Shown here one piece after another: positions 27,176-36,662 of a stretch of 64,000 nt of DNA. The notes beneath the pieces were generated by a model. The model was not told the origin of the DNA. It ran no database searches and saw only the letters and a list, made by a program, of their open reading frames with translations. Location: NCBI GenBank assembly GCA_039969355.1, contig JBDVOA010000032.1, positions 1 to 64,000 on the forward strand, in the 5' to 3' direction. Source of the stretch: JL08 sp039969355. Its GTDB lineage: Bacteria; Pseudomonadota; Alphaproteobacteria; Rhodobacterales; Rhodobacteraceae. Both the position numbers and the translations under genes were made by a program. Each line of letters opens with the position of its first letter. The first letter of the stretch is position 1.

Positions 27176-27816
27176 AGATTTTTATCCTCGTAGAGACAGA
27201 GATCACGGATGATGCAGGTGTTGCATTTCGGTTTTCGGGCAACGCAGTGATATCGCCCGTGCAAGATCATCCAATGATGTGCATGAAGTTGAAAATCAAC
27301 CGGAATATTGTCTTCTATTGCCCGCTCGACCGCATCAACGGTCTTGCCAGGGGCAATGCCCGAACGGTTACCAAGGCGAAATATGTGCGTATCAACAGCC
27401 TGCGCCGGATACTGCCACCACATGTTAAGCACCACATTCGCGGTTTTGCGGCCGACACCGGGCAGGGATTGCAGAGCCGCCCGCGAGTTGGGCACTACAC
27501 TGTCGTAATTCTCGACCAGAATTCGGCTGAGTTTGATGACGTTCTTGGCTTTCTGACGGAAAAGACCAATTGTCTTGATGTGCTCGATCAGCCCGTCTTC
27601 TCCGAGGGCGAGCATTTTTTCCGGCGTGTCAGCGATCTTGAATAGCGTGTGCGTGGCTTTGTTGACACCAGCATCCGTCGCTTGCGCGCTAAGCGCAACG
27701 GCGACAACGAGCGTGTAAACGTTAACATGATCCAACTCGCCTTTTGGCGCATCATCGGCAGCTTGAAAGCGGCTGAAAATCTCGCGGATTATATGGTAAT
27801 CAAGTTGTTTTGCCAT
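27172..27816 (-). CDS. nth: Endonuclease III
   Basis: 214 residues (E. coli Nth has 211). The helix-hairpin-helix is SLPGVGRKTANVVLN with the catalytic Lys, the catalytic Asp is in AVDTHIFRLGNR, and the C-terminal 4Fe-4S ligands follow C-x6-C-x2-C-x5-C (CVARKPKCNTCIIRDLC). It removes oxidised pyrimidines and nicks abasic sites. ATG at 27816 (MAKQLDYHIIREIF) is the family start; the open frame to 28149 overlaps the divergent gene and is rejected. Confidence 0.96.
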   Translation of the reverse strand: MAKQLDYHIIREIFSRFQAADDAPKGELDHVNVYTLVVAVALSAQATDAGVNKATHTLFKIADTPEKMLALGEDGLIEHIKTIGLFRQKAKNVIKLSRILVENYDSVVPNSRAALQSLPGVGRKTANVVLNMWWQYPAQAVDTHIFRLGNRSGIAPGKTVDAVERAIEDNIPVDFQLHAHHWMILHGRYHCVARKPKCNTCIIRDLCLYEDKNL

Positions 27817-27932
27817 CAGTCTTCTATGCCGTGCGTTATGTTGGCCTGCAATGCCAAATGCGCAGGTTTCGGGTCGCAAAAGCCATTCTGCATCGCTAGT
27901 TCTAGGGTCGGAAAGATCAAAGAGGTGAGCAA

Positions 27933-28787
27933 ATGGATTCTGGTAAGGCTGGCGAGCAGGGCTACCATTTTGGAGTGATGCGTCGCGCCATTGATGTGAT
28001 CGACGAGGGTGACCCGACACTGTCGCTGGAAGATTTAGCCGCCCAAATGGACATGAGTCCTGCGCATTTTCAGCGCGTTTTTTCCCGTTGGGTAGGGGTG
28101 TCGCCAAAACGTTACCAGCAGTACCTCGCCCTCGGTCACGCCAAAGCATTATTGCGGGAACGCTTTACGACTCTGGAGGCGTCGATGGCCACAGGCCTTT
28201 CGGGCAGTGGACGCCTGCACGATATGTTTGTGAAATGGGAGGCGATGAGTCCCGGTGAGTTTGCGCGCGGTGGGGAAAGTCTGGTGATCTACTGGGGATG
28301 GTTCGAAAGCCCGTTTGGCCCCACCCTCGTTATGGGTACCGAAAAAGGCATTTGCGGTATCGGGTTTGCTGCGGAAACGACCGAACAGGCTACGATGGAA
28401 GATCTTGTGTCGCGCTGGCCTAAGGCCAAATACGTGGAGGACCCGATGATGTTGCGCCCATGGGTTCTAAGCGCGTTTGGGGCAGGCGACGGTGAGCTCG
28501 GTACGGCGCCGCTTTATCTGATTGGCGCACCGTTTCAGATCAAGGTTTGGGAGGCTTTGCTCATGATCCCGTCAGGACAAGTCACAACCTATTCAGAGAT
28601 CGCTAATGTCATCGGCAATCCGAAAGCTGTAAGGGCGGTCGGCACAGCAGTCGGGCGTAACCCGGTAAGTTGGCTGATCCCGTGCCATCGCGCGTTGCGC
28701 AAATCGGGCGGCTTGGGAGGGTACCACTGGGGTTTGCCTGTCAAACGCGCAATGTTGGCATACGAATCCGCGCAGGCCGGAGCCTGA
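27933..28787 (+). CDS. AraC-type HTH / methylated-DNA-cysteine methyltransferase fusion
   Basis: 284 residues. Residues about 10-105 form an AraC-type helix-turn-helix domain (LSLEDLAAQMDMSPAHFQRVF). Residues about 120-280 are the Ogt/Ada methyltransferase domain with the active-site PCHR in SWLIPCHRALR and the Asn-hinge region GTAVGRNP. The N-terminal Ada zinc domain that repairs methyl-phosphotriesters and switches Ada into an activator is missing. It therefore repairs O6-methylguanine, but how its DNA-binding domain would be activated is unclear. ATG at 27933 follows GAGGTG by 6 bases. Divergent from nth. Confidence 0.9.
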   Translation: MDSGKAGEQGYHFGVMRRAIDVIDEGDPTLSLEDLAAQMDMSPAHFQRVFSRWVGVSPKRYQQYLALGHAKALLRERFTTLEASMATGLSGSGRLHDMFVKWEAMSPGEFARGGESLVIYWGWFESPFGPTLVMGTEKGICGIGFAAETTEQATMEDLVSRWPKAKYVEDPMMLRPWVLSAFGAGDGELGTAPLYLIGAPFQIKVWEALLMIPSGQVTTYSEIANVIGNPKAVRAVGTAVGRNPVSWLIPCHRALRKSGGLGGYHWGLPVKRAMLAYESAQAGA

Positions 28788-28910
28788 CGGCGATTGGGCG
28801 GATTGCTGCCGAGTCGCATATTTTCTTGTAATTTAAGGTGCCTCAGACTTAATACTGCATACATAATCTACAGCGCCCTGACCAACGGGGCCCGTTACGA
28901 GGCAGTAAAA

Positions 28911-29588
28911 ATGAAAATAGTAAAAACACCACTGGTATTGGCTATGGTTGGAGCGATTGCGCTGAGCGCCTGTACCGACCCTTCCCAACTTGGCGGATAC
29001 AGCGACGGCACCGACCCCAATGCAAAAGCCAAAAGCGGTGCCCTTATCGGTGCTGGCGTTGGCGCTGTCGCAGGCGCCGTCCTTGGGGGAAGTGATGACC
29101 GGGCCAGAGGCGCTTTGGTGGGCGCCGCTGTTGGCGGCGCTACCGGTGGTCTCATCGGGAACCAGCTTGATAAACAAGAGGCTGATCTGCGCCGTGATTT
29201 GAATAACGATGATGTGCAAATCACCAACACCGGGGATCGCCTGATCGTTACGTTGCCGCAAGATATTTTGTTTGCAACCGACAGTTCAACGGTGCGTTCG
29301 GATCTGCAGCGGGATTTGCGCACGGTTGCGGGCAATCTTCAGGCCTATCCGGACTCGACAATACAGATCGTCGGGCACACGGACAACTCCGGCGAAGCGG
29401 TATACAACCAACAGCTGTCGGAACGCCGGGCGCAATCTGTTGCAGACGTCCTGATAGGCGCCGGTATTCCTGTGGGTCGTATTCAGGCCATCGGACGCGG
29501 AGAGGATCAGCCCATTGCCTCGAACCTAACGCCAGAGGGTAAGGCGCAAAACCGGCGGGTTGATATCGTCATTCTGCCCAATGCTTAG
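28911..29588 (+). CDS. OmpA-family lipoprotein with glycine zipper
   Basis: 225 residues. ATG at 28911 begins a lipoprotein signal peptide with lipobox LSAC. A glycine-rich zipper follows (ALIGAGVGAVAGAVLGG and ALVGAAVGGATGGLIG), then a C-terminal OmpA/MotB domain with the peptidoglycan-binding signature VGHTDNSGEAVYNQQLSERR. It should sit in the outer membrane and hold it to the cell wall (YiaD/Pal-like). GAGG lies 8 bases upstream. It converges on opgH. Confidence 0.92.
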   Translation: MKIVKTPLVLAMVGAIALSACTDPSQLGGYSDGTDPNAKAKSGALIGAGVGAVAGAVLGGSDDRARGALVGAAVGGATGGLIGNQLDKQEADLRRDLNNDDVQITNTGDRLIVTLPQDILFATDSSTVRSDLQRDLRTVAGNLQAYPDSTIQIVGHTDNSGEAVYNQQLSERRAQSVADVLIGAGIPVGRIQAIGRGEDQPIASNLTPEGKAQNRRVDIVILPNA

Positions 29589-29640
29589 GGTGCAGTAGAG
29601 CTGCGAAAAAGACCAGGATTTGGCCACTGCTAACTGCGCC

Positions 29641-31539
29641 TTACTCGGCCGCGATAGGTGGTGTTTCCGATTTGATGTCCAGAATGCTGTGCATACGGGC
29701 CCGATGAGCCCGGGCACGAGCTACAATTCTGGGTTCTCGCAAAGTATGTGGGCTGTCCATCCGCCAGCCGCCCCGGGCATGCCGCACAAGATTGAGAGAG
29801 CTGAGCGCGGAGAGCGGTACTGCAAACAAAAGACAGATGACGATCGGGGCGAGCCAGACCGATATCAGTCCGGCCAGAAAACCTACGGTAAGAACCGCAC
29901 CGATGAGCGTTTCAAACCAGTGAAACGCCAGCAACGTACGTAGAGAATACCGGCTTACACCCCGGCGCTGCGGCACCCAGCCGTTGCTGACCCCGATTGC
30001 AGAGCGCAAGACCGCAAGTGTTTGCTGGACCATCAGAATAGGAGCGTAGGCGACCGAAGTTGCGACCTCGAAGGCGAAGGCGGTCAAAAAGGCCCGTGCG
30101 CCGCCAAAGACACGCTTTGATTTTGGTGATAGCGCGATGATCAGGGCACCGGTAATTTTCGGTGTCAGGAGCATTGAATACATAATCAGCAGGAACACCA
30201 TCGCATTAGTCTGGCTGATTTGCGGCCAATCGGGGAACAGCGGGTGGGTTTCGCTGAAGTACACGATGACGTTTGAATCGGCCCCGTTGCCAAGCAATGC
30301 CCATACGACCAGCAGGATGAACCAAGCAGGCGACAGCAAATAGCTTACTGCGCCGTGAAACAAATGAAATCGCGAAACCGGGTGAAAACCCCGCGTGGCG
30401 AGCAAACGGAGGTGCTGCAAATTACCACGACACCATCGGCGGTCCCGCAAGACATAGTCAATGAGCGTAGGTGGTGTTTCCTCAAAGCTGCCGGTGACAC
30501 GGGGCAGAAATCTTACGCCCCAACCGGCACGGCGCATAAGCCCTGCCTCTACAAAATCATGGGACATTATTAGTTGTTTCTGGCCACGCAGTCCGCGCAA
30601 ATAAGGAAGCCTTGCCGAAGCTGCAAAGGCGCGGGTGCGAATGATCGCGTTGTGCCCCCAATAGTTCCCTTCGCGTTGTGCCCAAAGGGCCAGGCCTTCG
30701 GCCAGCAACCAACCGTAGGCAATATTCGAGAATTGCTGGATACGCGCAAATAGTGTTTCTGCCCCGATCAAGGTTGGAAATGATTGGATCAGCCCTGCCG
30801 CCGGATCGGCAGCCAATTCATCGGCGAGTCGCTCAATTGCTTGCCCGCTCATCAGGCTATCCGCATCAAGTACGAGCATGGCGTCGTATCCCGCGCCCCA
30901 GCCAGTGATCCAGTCGACCAGATTACCAACCTTCTTGTCAGTATTCATCGCACGACGGCGGTAATAGACTTCAAAGCTGGCTGGCGCCTGCGCACGCAGT
31001 GCGGCAAATGCAGCCTCTTCCTGCTCCGCGATCATGACATCCTGAGTGTCACTCAGAATAAACAGATCACGCGAATGACGTGCATTCCTGCCTGCGAGAT
31101 CGTCGAGCATGGCCGCTGCATTGCCAAAGACGTCACCCGCAACTTCGTTGTAGATCGGAACAAGCAAAGCCAGTTTTAGAGGATCGTTTGATTGGTAGCT
31201 CGTCTCGGCTTCTTTTGGCGACCGGACCAGTCCGACGAGGCCCACAATCACGGTGCTTACGGAAAGAGATACCCAGACAAACATGGTTCCGATCAGAAAC
31301 AACACGCCATATTCAAGCCATGTCATGCCGCCATTGGATAGCCAGCTATATATTGCAAACAACAATGCCGCCGTGGCGCACAACGCGGGAATAAAAACAC
31401 CGGCACGCCACGCATATGAAGGTCTTTCAAGCGCAAATCCCGATCGCTTGTCTGAGGACCTTCGCAAATCCTGCACTTGCATGCTCAACGGCGCAGGGGA
31501 GGGCATCAGCGCTGTCATGTGGTCAGATTGCGCTGTCAT
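29641..31539 (-). CDS. opgH: Glucans biosynthesis glucosyltransferase H
   Basis: 632 residues with membrane helices at both ends around a GT2 catalytic domain: ALLVPIYNE, VLDADSLMSG, a later SHDFVEAG and the acceptor-site RRWCRGNLQHL (QxxRW-like). OpgH polymerises the beta-glucan backbone of osmoregulated periplasmic glucans from UDP-glucose at the inner membrane. ATG at 31539 overlaps the opgG stop as ATGA, which is why it is preferred over the ATG 9 bases upstream. Last gene of opgC-opgG-opgH. Confidence 0.93.
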   Translation of the reverse strand: MTAQSDHMTALMPSPAPLSMQVQDLRRSSDKRSGFALERPSYAWRAGVFIPALCATAALLFAIYSWLSNGGMTWLEYGVLFLIGTMFVWVSLSVSTVIVGLVGLVRSPKEAETSYQSNDPLKLALLVPIYNEVAGDVFGNAAAMLDDLAGRNARHSRDLFILSDTQDVMIAEQEEAAFAALRAQAPASFEVYYRRRAMNTDKKVGNLVDWITGWGAGYDAMLVLDADSLMSGQAIERLADELAADPAAGLIQSFPTLIGAETLFARIQQFSNIAYGWLLAEGLALWAQREGNYWGHNAIIRTRAFAASARLPYLRGLRGQKQLIMSHDFVEAGLMRRAGWGVRFLPRVTGSFEETPPTLIDYVLRDRRWCRGNLQHLRLLATRGFHPVSRFHLFHGAVSYLLSPAWFILLVVWALLGNGADSNVIVYFSETHPLFPDWPQISQTNAMVFLLIMYSMLLTPKITGALIIALSPKSKRVFGGARAFLTAFAFEVATSVAYAPILMVQQTLAVLRSAIGVSNGWVPQRRGVSRYSLRTLLAFHWFETLIGAVLTVGFLAGLISVWLAPIVICLLFAVPLSALSSLNLVRHARGGWRMDSPHTLREPRIVARARAHRARMHSILDIKSETPPIAAE

Positions 31540-33071
31540 GCAGTCCACCGATAAAGCCAGACTTCGCTAAGGGCCGCACCGTCCTTGCGCAATTGCACGC
31601 GAAATTCGGCCAGCTTGGAGTCTCCGGGGGTGAAGGCAAATGCAAGGCGGGGGCCGCCCGTTTCAGGATTGCGCTGCAACACGCCATTTGTAACATCACC
31701 GGTGCTGGACCGGATCAGCTTGTCCACATCGTCAAGATCTGCAGGCACTCCCGGCCCGTCTTCGAAATCAATGGCGACTATGATGCTGCCTGCCAGATCG
31801 GCGCCGAATGCCGGGCGATCACCGATCCGAGTGTTCAGAACGCGAAGCGGCGCACCCTCAAGATCAGGCTCAACACACCAGTCCAACCGATAGTCAAACC
31901 TTGCTTCGCCTCCTTTGGGGATCGGGTCAGAGGGACGCCAATATGCTACAATATTGTCGTATATTTCCAGATCAGCTGGAATTTCCACCAACGAGACTGA
32001 TCCACGGCCCCAGTCCCCACGTGGTGTGATCCACAGGCTTGGCCGGCGATGGTAAAGCGCCTCAAGATCAGCGAAATCGCCAAAGCGGCGTTCGCGTTGC
32101 AACAGGCCAAATCCGCGCGGATTATTGTCTGAAAAAGCGCTGATTTGCAGACTGCGCGGGTTTGTGAGCGGTCGCCAGATCGTCTCGCCCCCACCGTTGC
32201 GCAGCAAAAGACCACTGCTGTCATGTACGGCGGGTCTGAAATCCGAAAAACGCTCTCGCATGGTTTCGTCGAATAGAAACATCGACGTGAGCGGGCCAAT
32301 CCCCACGTGAGTAAGGTCAGCACGCGCAAATATTTGCGCCTGCACATCCATCTCAAGAACCGGGCCATGGCGGATGTCGAACCTATACACGCCTGTGCAG
32401 CTTGGTCCATCCAGCAAAGCGAACATCACAAAGTCGCCCATTTGCGGTGCTGGTCGCTCAATCCAGTATTCCGTGAAGTCAGGAAACTCTTCGCCAGATG
32501 GATCGCCGGTGTTCAGCGCAAGGCCGCGCGCGGAGAGGCCGTAGTTCTGTCCGGTTCCGATGCCGCGAAAATAGCTGGCGCCTTGAAACACCGCATATTC
32601 CTGAAAAATGCCGGGTTCGCTTAGTTCGGCGCGCAGACGCAGGCCTGAATAACCTAATGTGTTGTCAATCGGCAGATCGGGAAATTTATCGGTCGTATCA
32701 AACACGGCCATGTCAAAAAGAACCGGTCGCGCGGTTGCATCTTCGACGACGGATAGTTTCACCGGTTGGGGAAAGTACAGACCGGGAGGAAAGACATCGA
32801 CGCGCACTGGCGCATCGCTTGCTTCAAACAAACCATTACGGCTGTCGAACCAGATTGACCGATATTGATCATAACTGAGATCGATCCACGGTTGTGGAAT
32901 AGTCGGGCGCGGCTCGTAGGGCCGTGATGCCATTTCCCGTGCCCGGTCAATTAGGGCGTCGCGGGAAAATGGCCGGGCATCGCCCAGCTGCAATCCGGGC
33001 TCTGCTGAAAAACTTGCTGTTGGAACGAGGGCCAGTGCCGTCAGGGATTTCAGGACATCGCGCCGTAACAT
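31536..33071 (-). CDS. opgG: Glucan biosynthesis protein OpgG/OpgD
   Basis: 511 residues from the ATG at 33071. The N-terminus has a twin-arginine signal (LRRDVLKSLTALALVP, cleavage near FSAEP), so export of a folded protein by Tat is expected; E. coli OpgD uses Tat whereas OpgG uses Sec. The mature part is the two-domain MdoG beta-sandwich (SYDQYRSIWF, GASYFRGIGTGQNYGLSARG). It acts in the periplasm on the nascent glucan. It overlaps opgC by 1 base (TGATG) and opgH by 4. Confidence 0.92.
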   Translation of the reverse strand: MLRRDVLKSLTALALVPTASFSAEPGLQLGDARPFSRDALIDRAREMASRPYEPRPTIPQPWIDLSYDQYRSIWFDSRNGLFEASDAPVRVDVFPPGLYFPQPVKLSVVEDATARPVLFDMAVFDTTDKFPDLPIDNTLGYSGLRLRAELSEPGIFQEYAVFQGASYFRGIGTGQNYGLSARGLALNTGDPSGEEFPDFTEYWIERPAPQMGDFVMFALLDGPSCTGVYRFDIRHGPVLEMDVQAQIFARADLTHVGIGPLTSMFLFDETMRERFSDFRPAVHDSSGLLLRNGGGETIWRPLTNPRSLQISAFSDNNPRGFGLLQRERRFGDFADLEALYHRRPSLWITPRGDWGRGSVSLVEIPADLEIYDNIVAYWRPSDPIPKGGEARFDYRLDWCVEPDLEGAPLRVLNTRIGDRPAFGADLAGSIIVAIDFEDGPGVPADLDDVDKLIRSSTGDVTNGVLQRNPETGGPRLAFAFTPGDSKLAEFRVQLRKDGAALSEVWLYRWTA

Positions 33072-34336
33072 CAGGAGGATCCTTTGGCAGGTCGCCATGG
33101 TTGGGATTTGAACCAGGCAGCCGTATAGGCGGTGGCCACCAGCACGCAAGCCCCCAACAGATTCACCAGCAATACTGTGCCGGTATCACGGCCCAGCACG
33201 TCCATCGCAAACCCCATAAGTCGCGCGGTGAACATAGAGACAACAAAAACAGCCAGCGATTGTTGCCCGACCTTCAGGATCACTGAGAGACATCGTTCCC
33301 AGATCTGCCCTAGCGGGCCTTCACCAGCAAGCAAGCGATCACCCTTATCACCGGCAGCGACCCAGCACAGATAGGCGAGCGCCAGAAAATGCACATAGCG
33401 CAGCGCGCCGAAGTTCGATTTATCTATCAGTATCTTGTTTGCAACACGCCAGTCTCTGGCCCACTCAAAATCAAATTCTCGTACGCCAATATTGGACAAG
33501 GGTATGTTGGACAGCACTAGCAGAACCGCTATCAGGATCAAGGTCGCATTGACGGGTGGTTTTGGCAACCAGCCGCGCATGAAAGCAAATCCGGTAAAAA
33601 AGATCAGCTGCCATCCGAAGGGATTGAAGAACCAGTTGCGCTCCGTCCAGGGCTCGGCGGGCAAGCCTAGATAATAGTCCTCAAGCCCCAAGGCCTGCAT
33701 CAAACCTTTCTGAGCAAACAGCCACATCGTGAACACAAATGCGCCGATCAGCCATTTATTGACCTTTGCGAGCGCCATGATCACCGGCATGATCATCAAA
33801 ACCACCATATACATCGGCAGTATGTCAAAATAATTTGGCACGTAGCGCAGCGTCATGAACGATAGCAATATATCCGGATTGGTCCATTTATCGCTTTCCA
33901 CGAATATCGGCCAAAGGTTCAGTTGACCCCAATAATTGCGAGTACCGAGGCCCGAATCCGTCAATGCGACGGTCAGGGCAAGCGTTGCAAAGAACAGCCC
34001 CACATGGGCCCAATAAACCTGCCAGACGCGATATCCGACACGAGATGTCCCTAATCGCCAGCCCATCGTGTCAAAGCCGCGTCCAAAAGCAATGGCGCTA
34101 GCCATGCCCGAACAGAAAACAAAAATCTCTGTGGCGTCGGAAAAACCCCAGCGGGCCGGGATCCAGCTTGTCAAAAAATTACCCGGCGTATGAGCGATCA
34201 GAATAATGAACATCGCCAGGCCGCGAAAGAAATCCAGCCGCAGATCCCGCTTTCGTACGGCACCCGCCGCGGCCTGTTGGGCGCGGGCAGGGCTTGGTAT
34301 CGCCGTGTTGGTAGGGTCAGCCAAAGTCATTGCCAT
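33071..34336 (-). CDS. opgC: OpgC-type membrane acyltransferase for periplasmic glucans
   Basis: 421 residues, about ten membrane helices. The N-terminus after a short cytoplasmic tail reads RDLRLDFFRGLAMFIILIAHTP with the conserved His of the acyltransferase-3/OpgC fold, followed by ATEIFVFCSGMASA, the OpgC hallmark. OpgC adds succinyl or other acyl groups to periplasmic glucans. It is first in opgC-opgG-opgH; overlaps of 1 and 4 bases make a single transcript likely. Confidence 0.9.
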   Translation of the reverse strand: MAMTLADPTNTAIPSPARAQQAAAGAVRKRDLRLDFFRGLAMFIILIAHTPGNFLTSWIPARWGFSDATEIFVFCSGMASAIAFGRGFDTMGWRLGTSRVGYRVWQVYWAHVGLFFATLALTVALTDSGLGTRNYWGQLNLWPIFVESDKWTNPDILLSFMTLRYVPNYFDILPMYMVVLMIMPVIMALAKVNKWLIGAFVFTMWLFAQKGLMQALGLEDYYLGLPAEPWTERNWFFNPFGWQLIFFTGFAFMRGWLPKPPVNATLILIAVLLVLSNIPLSNIGVREFDFEWARDWRVANKILIDKSNFGALRYVHFLALAYLCWVAAGDKGDRLLAGEGPLGQIWERCLSVILKVGQQSLAVFVVSMFTARLMGFAMDVLGRDTGTVLLVNLLGACVLVATAYTAAWFKSQPWRPAKGSS

Positions 34337-34360
34337 TCTTGTCCGTTATCTGAACATCAG

Positions 34361-35722
34361 CTATTGCGCCGGAATTCTGCTGGCGTCCAGTCTTGCAGTG
34401 TCCAGCGCCGTGAACCGGCTCACGGCAAAGGAATCTTCCGCGCCGCCTCGATGAACCAAACGATGCGTCAGAATTGCTTCGGTTTGTTCATAGTGACCCG
34501 CGCGCAATCCGGCGTCGATTGTGATGCGTTCAAACACATCCCGTTGCGCGTGGCTGCCGCCAATCGTTTGCAAATTTGGTCGTGCGGCGGCCAGATTGTG
34601 GAATGCCTCGCTATACCGCCCTTCGGCGAAGGCGTTCAGCCCGATGGCTGCGGCTACACCCGGATCCGCCGTAATATTGTTCATTTCACCGGGCTTTGCT
34701 GCGTCCTGCGAAAAACGAGTCAGCAAAGACTGACTGCCGGTCTCGCGTTTATCACCAGTCAGGGCAAGCATGTAATGCAAATCCGCAAAGACCAGGCATC
34801 CATCATCGGTCCGGTTTTGTGCTAAATCCGCCAGCTCCGCCCAGCGGTCGCCAACCGGGACACCGTCAAGTTCCAGGCGCGTTAGCAGCGAAGTTGCATT
34901 GGCGATATCGCGGTAATCGTCGGTTTTGTCATGGCGTATTTTCTGGTCATAAAGTTCCAGAACCCGCTCCGTTTCGCCAAGATCAAGATGCAGCAAGGCC
35001 TTGTGCCACCAGACATGATAGCGAAAGTTGTTGCAATGCAGCCAGGCATTTTGATGGTCTTCGATCAGCTTGATTCCCTCGGTTGCCCGAGCGGTCATGT
35101 CGAACACATGGGCCACAGCATGAAGACCCCATGCATCATTTGACGCAAAGCTCAGCCCCTTAAGACCTTGCCGCTCGGCGGCAACATATTCGCCGGCTTC
35201 TTCAAGCGCAAATGCATGGCAGCCAAGGGCATAGCCTCGACAAGGATGATCCTCTCCGTGCGCTGGCAGGACTGTCTGGACCGAACGTAGCATACCGGGT
35301 CCATCTCCCAGAATGAACCGGATTGCATGGCTGACTTTCATCGACAGTGTGTCGGCTGGGTTCTGCGCCAGTATCTTTTCCATTTCATTGATCGCGCCGC
35401 TGGGCCGACCTGCGAGCCAAATCTCAAGCGCGGATATCCATCCTCGCTCTCGTTGGGTACGTCCTGTCACAAGTGCCGCGCTGCGAGCCGTCTGAAGAGC
35501 CTGTCGGGCGGTCACAACCATTTCTTTGCGGCCCAGCATTAACGAAAACAAGCCGCGCGCTGCATGCCCCATTGCAAAGTCGGGCTCACGGTCCAGAACA
35601 GCCCCCAGATGGATCGGCGTGTCTGCACCATGCGCAAGGAAAGACAAGACCATGCTATTCCAGTCTTCTACCGCTTCTGTCGTATTCAGCGACACATTAC
35701 TATTGCATATGTCCGTGGCCAT
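34361..35722 (-). CDS. Tetratricopeptide-repeat protein (TTC38-like)
   Basis: 453 residues, all-helical TPR-type repeats with typical pairs such as HAARGLFSLMLGRKEM, GYALGCHAFALEEAGEYVAAE and WHKALLHLDLGETERVLELY. The layout matches the bacterial relatives of tetratricopeptide repeat protein 38, whose function is not established. No signal peptide. It has a strong ribosome site (CAGGAG, 8 bases upstream) preceded by a near-perfect dyad. It lies 24 bases upstream of opgC on the same strand, so it may share the glucan transcript. Confidence 0.8.
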   Translation of the reverse strand: MATDICNSNVSLNTTEAVEDWNSMVLSFLAHGADTPIHLGAVLDREPDFAMGHAARGLFSLMLGRKEMVVTARQALQTARSAALVTGRTQRERGWISALEIWLAGRPSGAINEMEKILAQNPADTLSMKVSHAIRFILGDGPGMLRSVQTVLPAHGEDHPCRGYALGCHAFALEEAGEYVAAERQGLKGLSFASNDAWGLHAVAHVFDMTARATEGIKLIEDHQNAWLHCNNFRYHVWWHKALLHLDLGETERVLELYDQKIRHDKTDDYRDIANATSLLTRLELDGVPVGDRWAELADLAQNRTDDGCLVFADLHYMLALTGDKRETGSQSLLTRFSQDAAKPGEMNNITADPGVAAAIGLNAFAEGRYSEAFHNLAAARPNLQTIGGSHAQRDVFERITIDAGLRAGHYEQTEAILTHRLVHRGGAEDSFAVSRFTALDTARLDASRIPAQ

Positions 35723-35735
35723 ATAGGGCTCCTGA

Positions 35736-35763
35736 GCGTTAATTTGATTAGATTAAATAACGC
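35736..35763. promoter_or_regulatory. AT-rich inverted repeat just upstream of the TPR gene
   Basis: gcgttaattt (35736-35745) is the near-perfect inverse of aaataacgc (35755-35763), with one extra base in one arm and a 9-base centre. It lies 14-41 bases before the TPR start codon and directly ahead of its Shine-Dalgarno sequence. It could be an operator or a leader hairpin controlling the TPR-opgCGH run; neither is shown. Confidence 0.35.
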
Positions 35764-36080
35764 CTTTGCAATATATGAAAAGCAGCAGGTCCTGCGTCAC
35801 ACGCAAGCGTGATGTGATTGCCGTGCATCGTGAATTCGAGTGAAGATTCTAGCGAAAACCCGCCAGTTTTATTACTATCTGCGCTGGGTTTACCCAAGTT
35901 CAGCGATATTTGGACCCGCAATATTTCAGTGACACTTCAACTGGTGAGCAGCGCGCCACCTGCCCGGGGGTTGCGTTTGACGTTGGTCTGCTAATGCCCA
36001 GCATCGGCTCTTGGCAAGACGATCGATCCCAAAGCGAGTTCTGCATTAGTGGTCCGTATTGGTGTTCCCGACCAAGGTGA
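35764..36080. other. Spacer with no gene seen
   Basis: Between the divergent-ended TPR upstream region and the gcrA stop I see no credible coding sequence; a 68-codon minus frame here has no ribosome site and no recognisable content. A small dyad cacgcaagcgtg lies near 35797-35810. The DNA resembles other decayed spacers of this chromosome. Confidence 0.4.
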
Positions 36081-36647
36081 TTAGCGTCGTCGGTCGCGTC
36101 GCGCACTCATGGGCTGAAACGCAACACCAACGTGCGCCTCACAATACGGTTTCCCAGTTTTGACCGGAAGCCCACAGAACCAGAAATCGTCGGTGGCGGG
36201 ATCGCCGACTGGCCATTTGCAAGTCCGTTCAGTCAATTCCATCAGAGAAAGTCTTTTGGCTTTTTTCTCGATCTCCGAAACTTTGGCGAGTGCTTCCGGG
36301 CTGATTTCATTCGCTGAAGGTTGAGGGGGGAGCGGCTGCCCAGCAGGGATGATTTGTTTGCGGATCGGAACTACAGGTTTATATTCCGCTGCGGGCTCTG
36401 TTTCGGTCGCCGCTTCCGTTTTGTTTGCGCCCCTGGGTTTCGCCTCAGCTTTGGCCGCAGGTTTGACTTTGGCCTCCGGTTTAGCATTGCCCCCACTCCC
36501 GGCTCGATTGGAAAGTCCAAGACGATGCACTTTGCCGATAACTGCATTGCGGGTAACGCCGCCAAGCTCCTTTGCGATCTGGCTGGCCGACTGGCCTTCA
36601 CCCCACATCTTTTTAAGCATCTCAACGCGGTCATCAGTCCAGGACAT
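36081..36647 (-). CDS. gcrA: GcrA cell cycle regulator
   Basis: 188 residues. The N-terminal DNA-binding domain is intact and diagnostic: MSWTDDRVEMLKKMWGEGQS then ASQIAKELGGVTRNAVIGKVHRLGLS. A Lys/Ala/Pro-rich linker (about 55-95) and the C-terminal sigma-70-interaction region (TCKWPVGDPATDDFWFCGLP) follow. In Caulobacter GcrA binds RNA polymerase sigma-70 and activates promoters with CcrM-methylated GAnTC sites. AGGAA precedes the ATG. A promoter and a terminator-like hairpin lie in its short leader. Confidence 0.96.
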   Translation of the reverse strand: MSWTDDRVEMLKKMWGEGQSASQIAKELGGVTRNAVIGKVHRLGLSNRAGSGGNAKPEAKVKPAAKAEAKPRGANKTEAATETEPAAEYKPVVPIRKQIIPAGQPLPPQPSANEISPEALAKVSEIEKKAKRLSLMELTERTCKWPVGDPATDDFWFCGLPVKTGKPYCEAHVGVAFQPMSARRDRRR

Positions 36648-36662
36648 GGGTTTTCCTTAGCT

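Noticed and set aside
35900..36106. 68-codon minus-strand frame before gcrA's end
   Set aside because: Overlaps the gcrA stop region, no ribosome site and no recognisable content.
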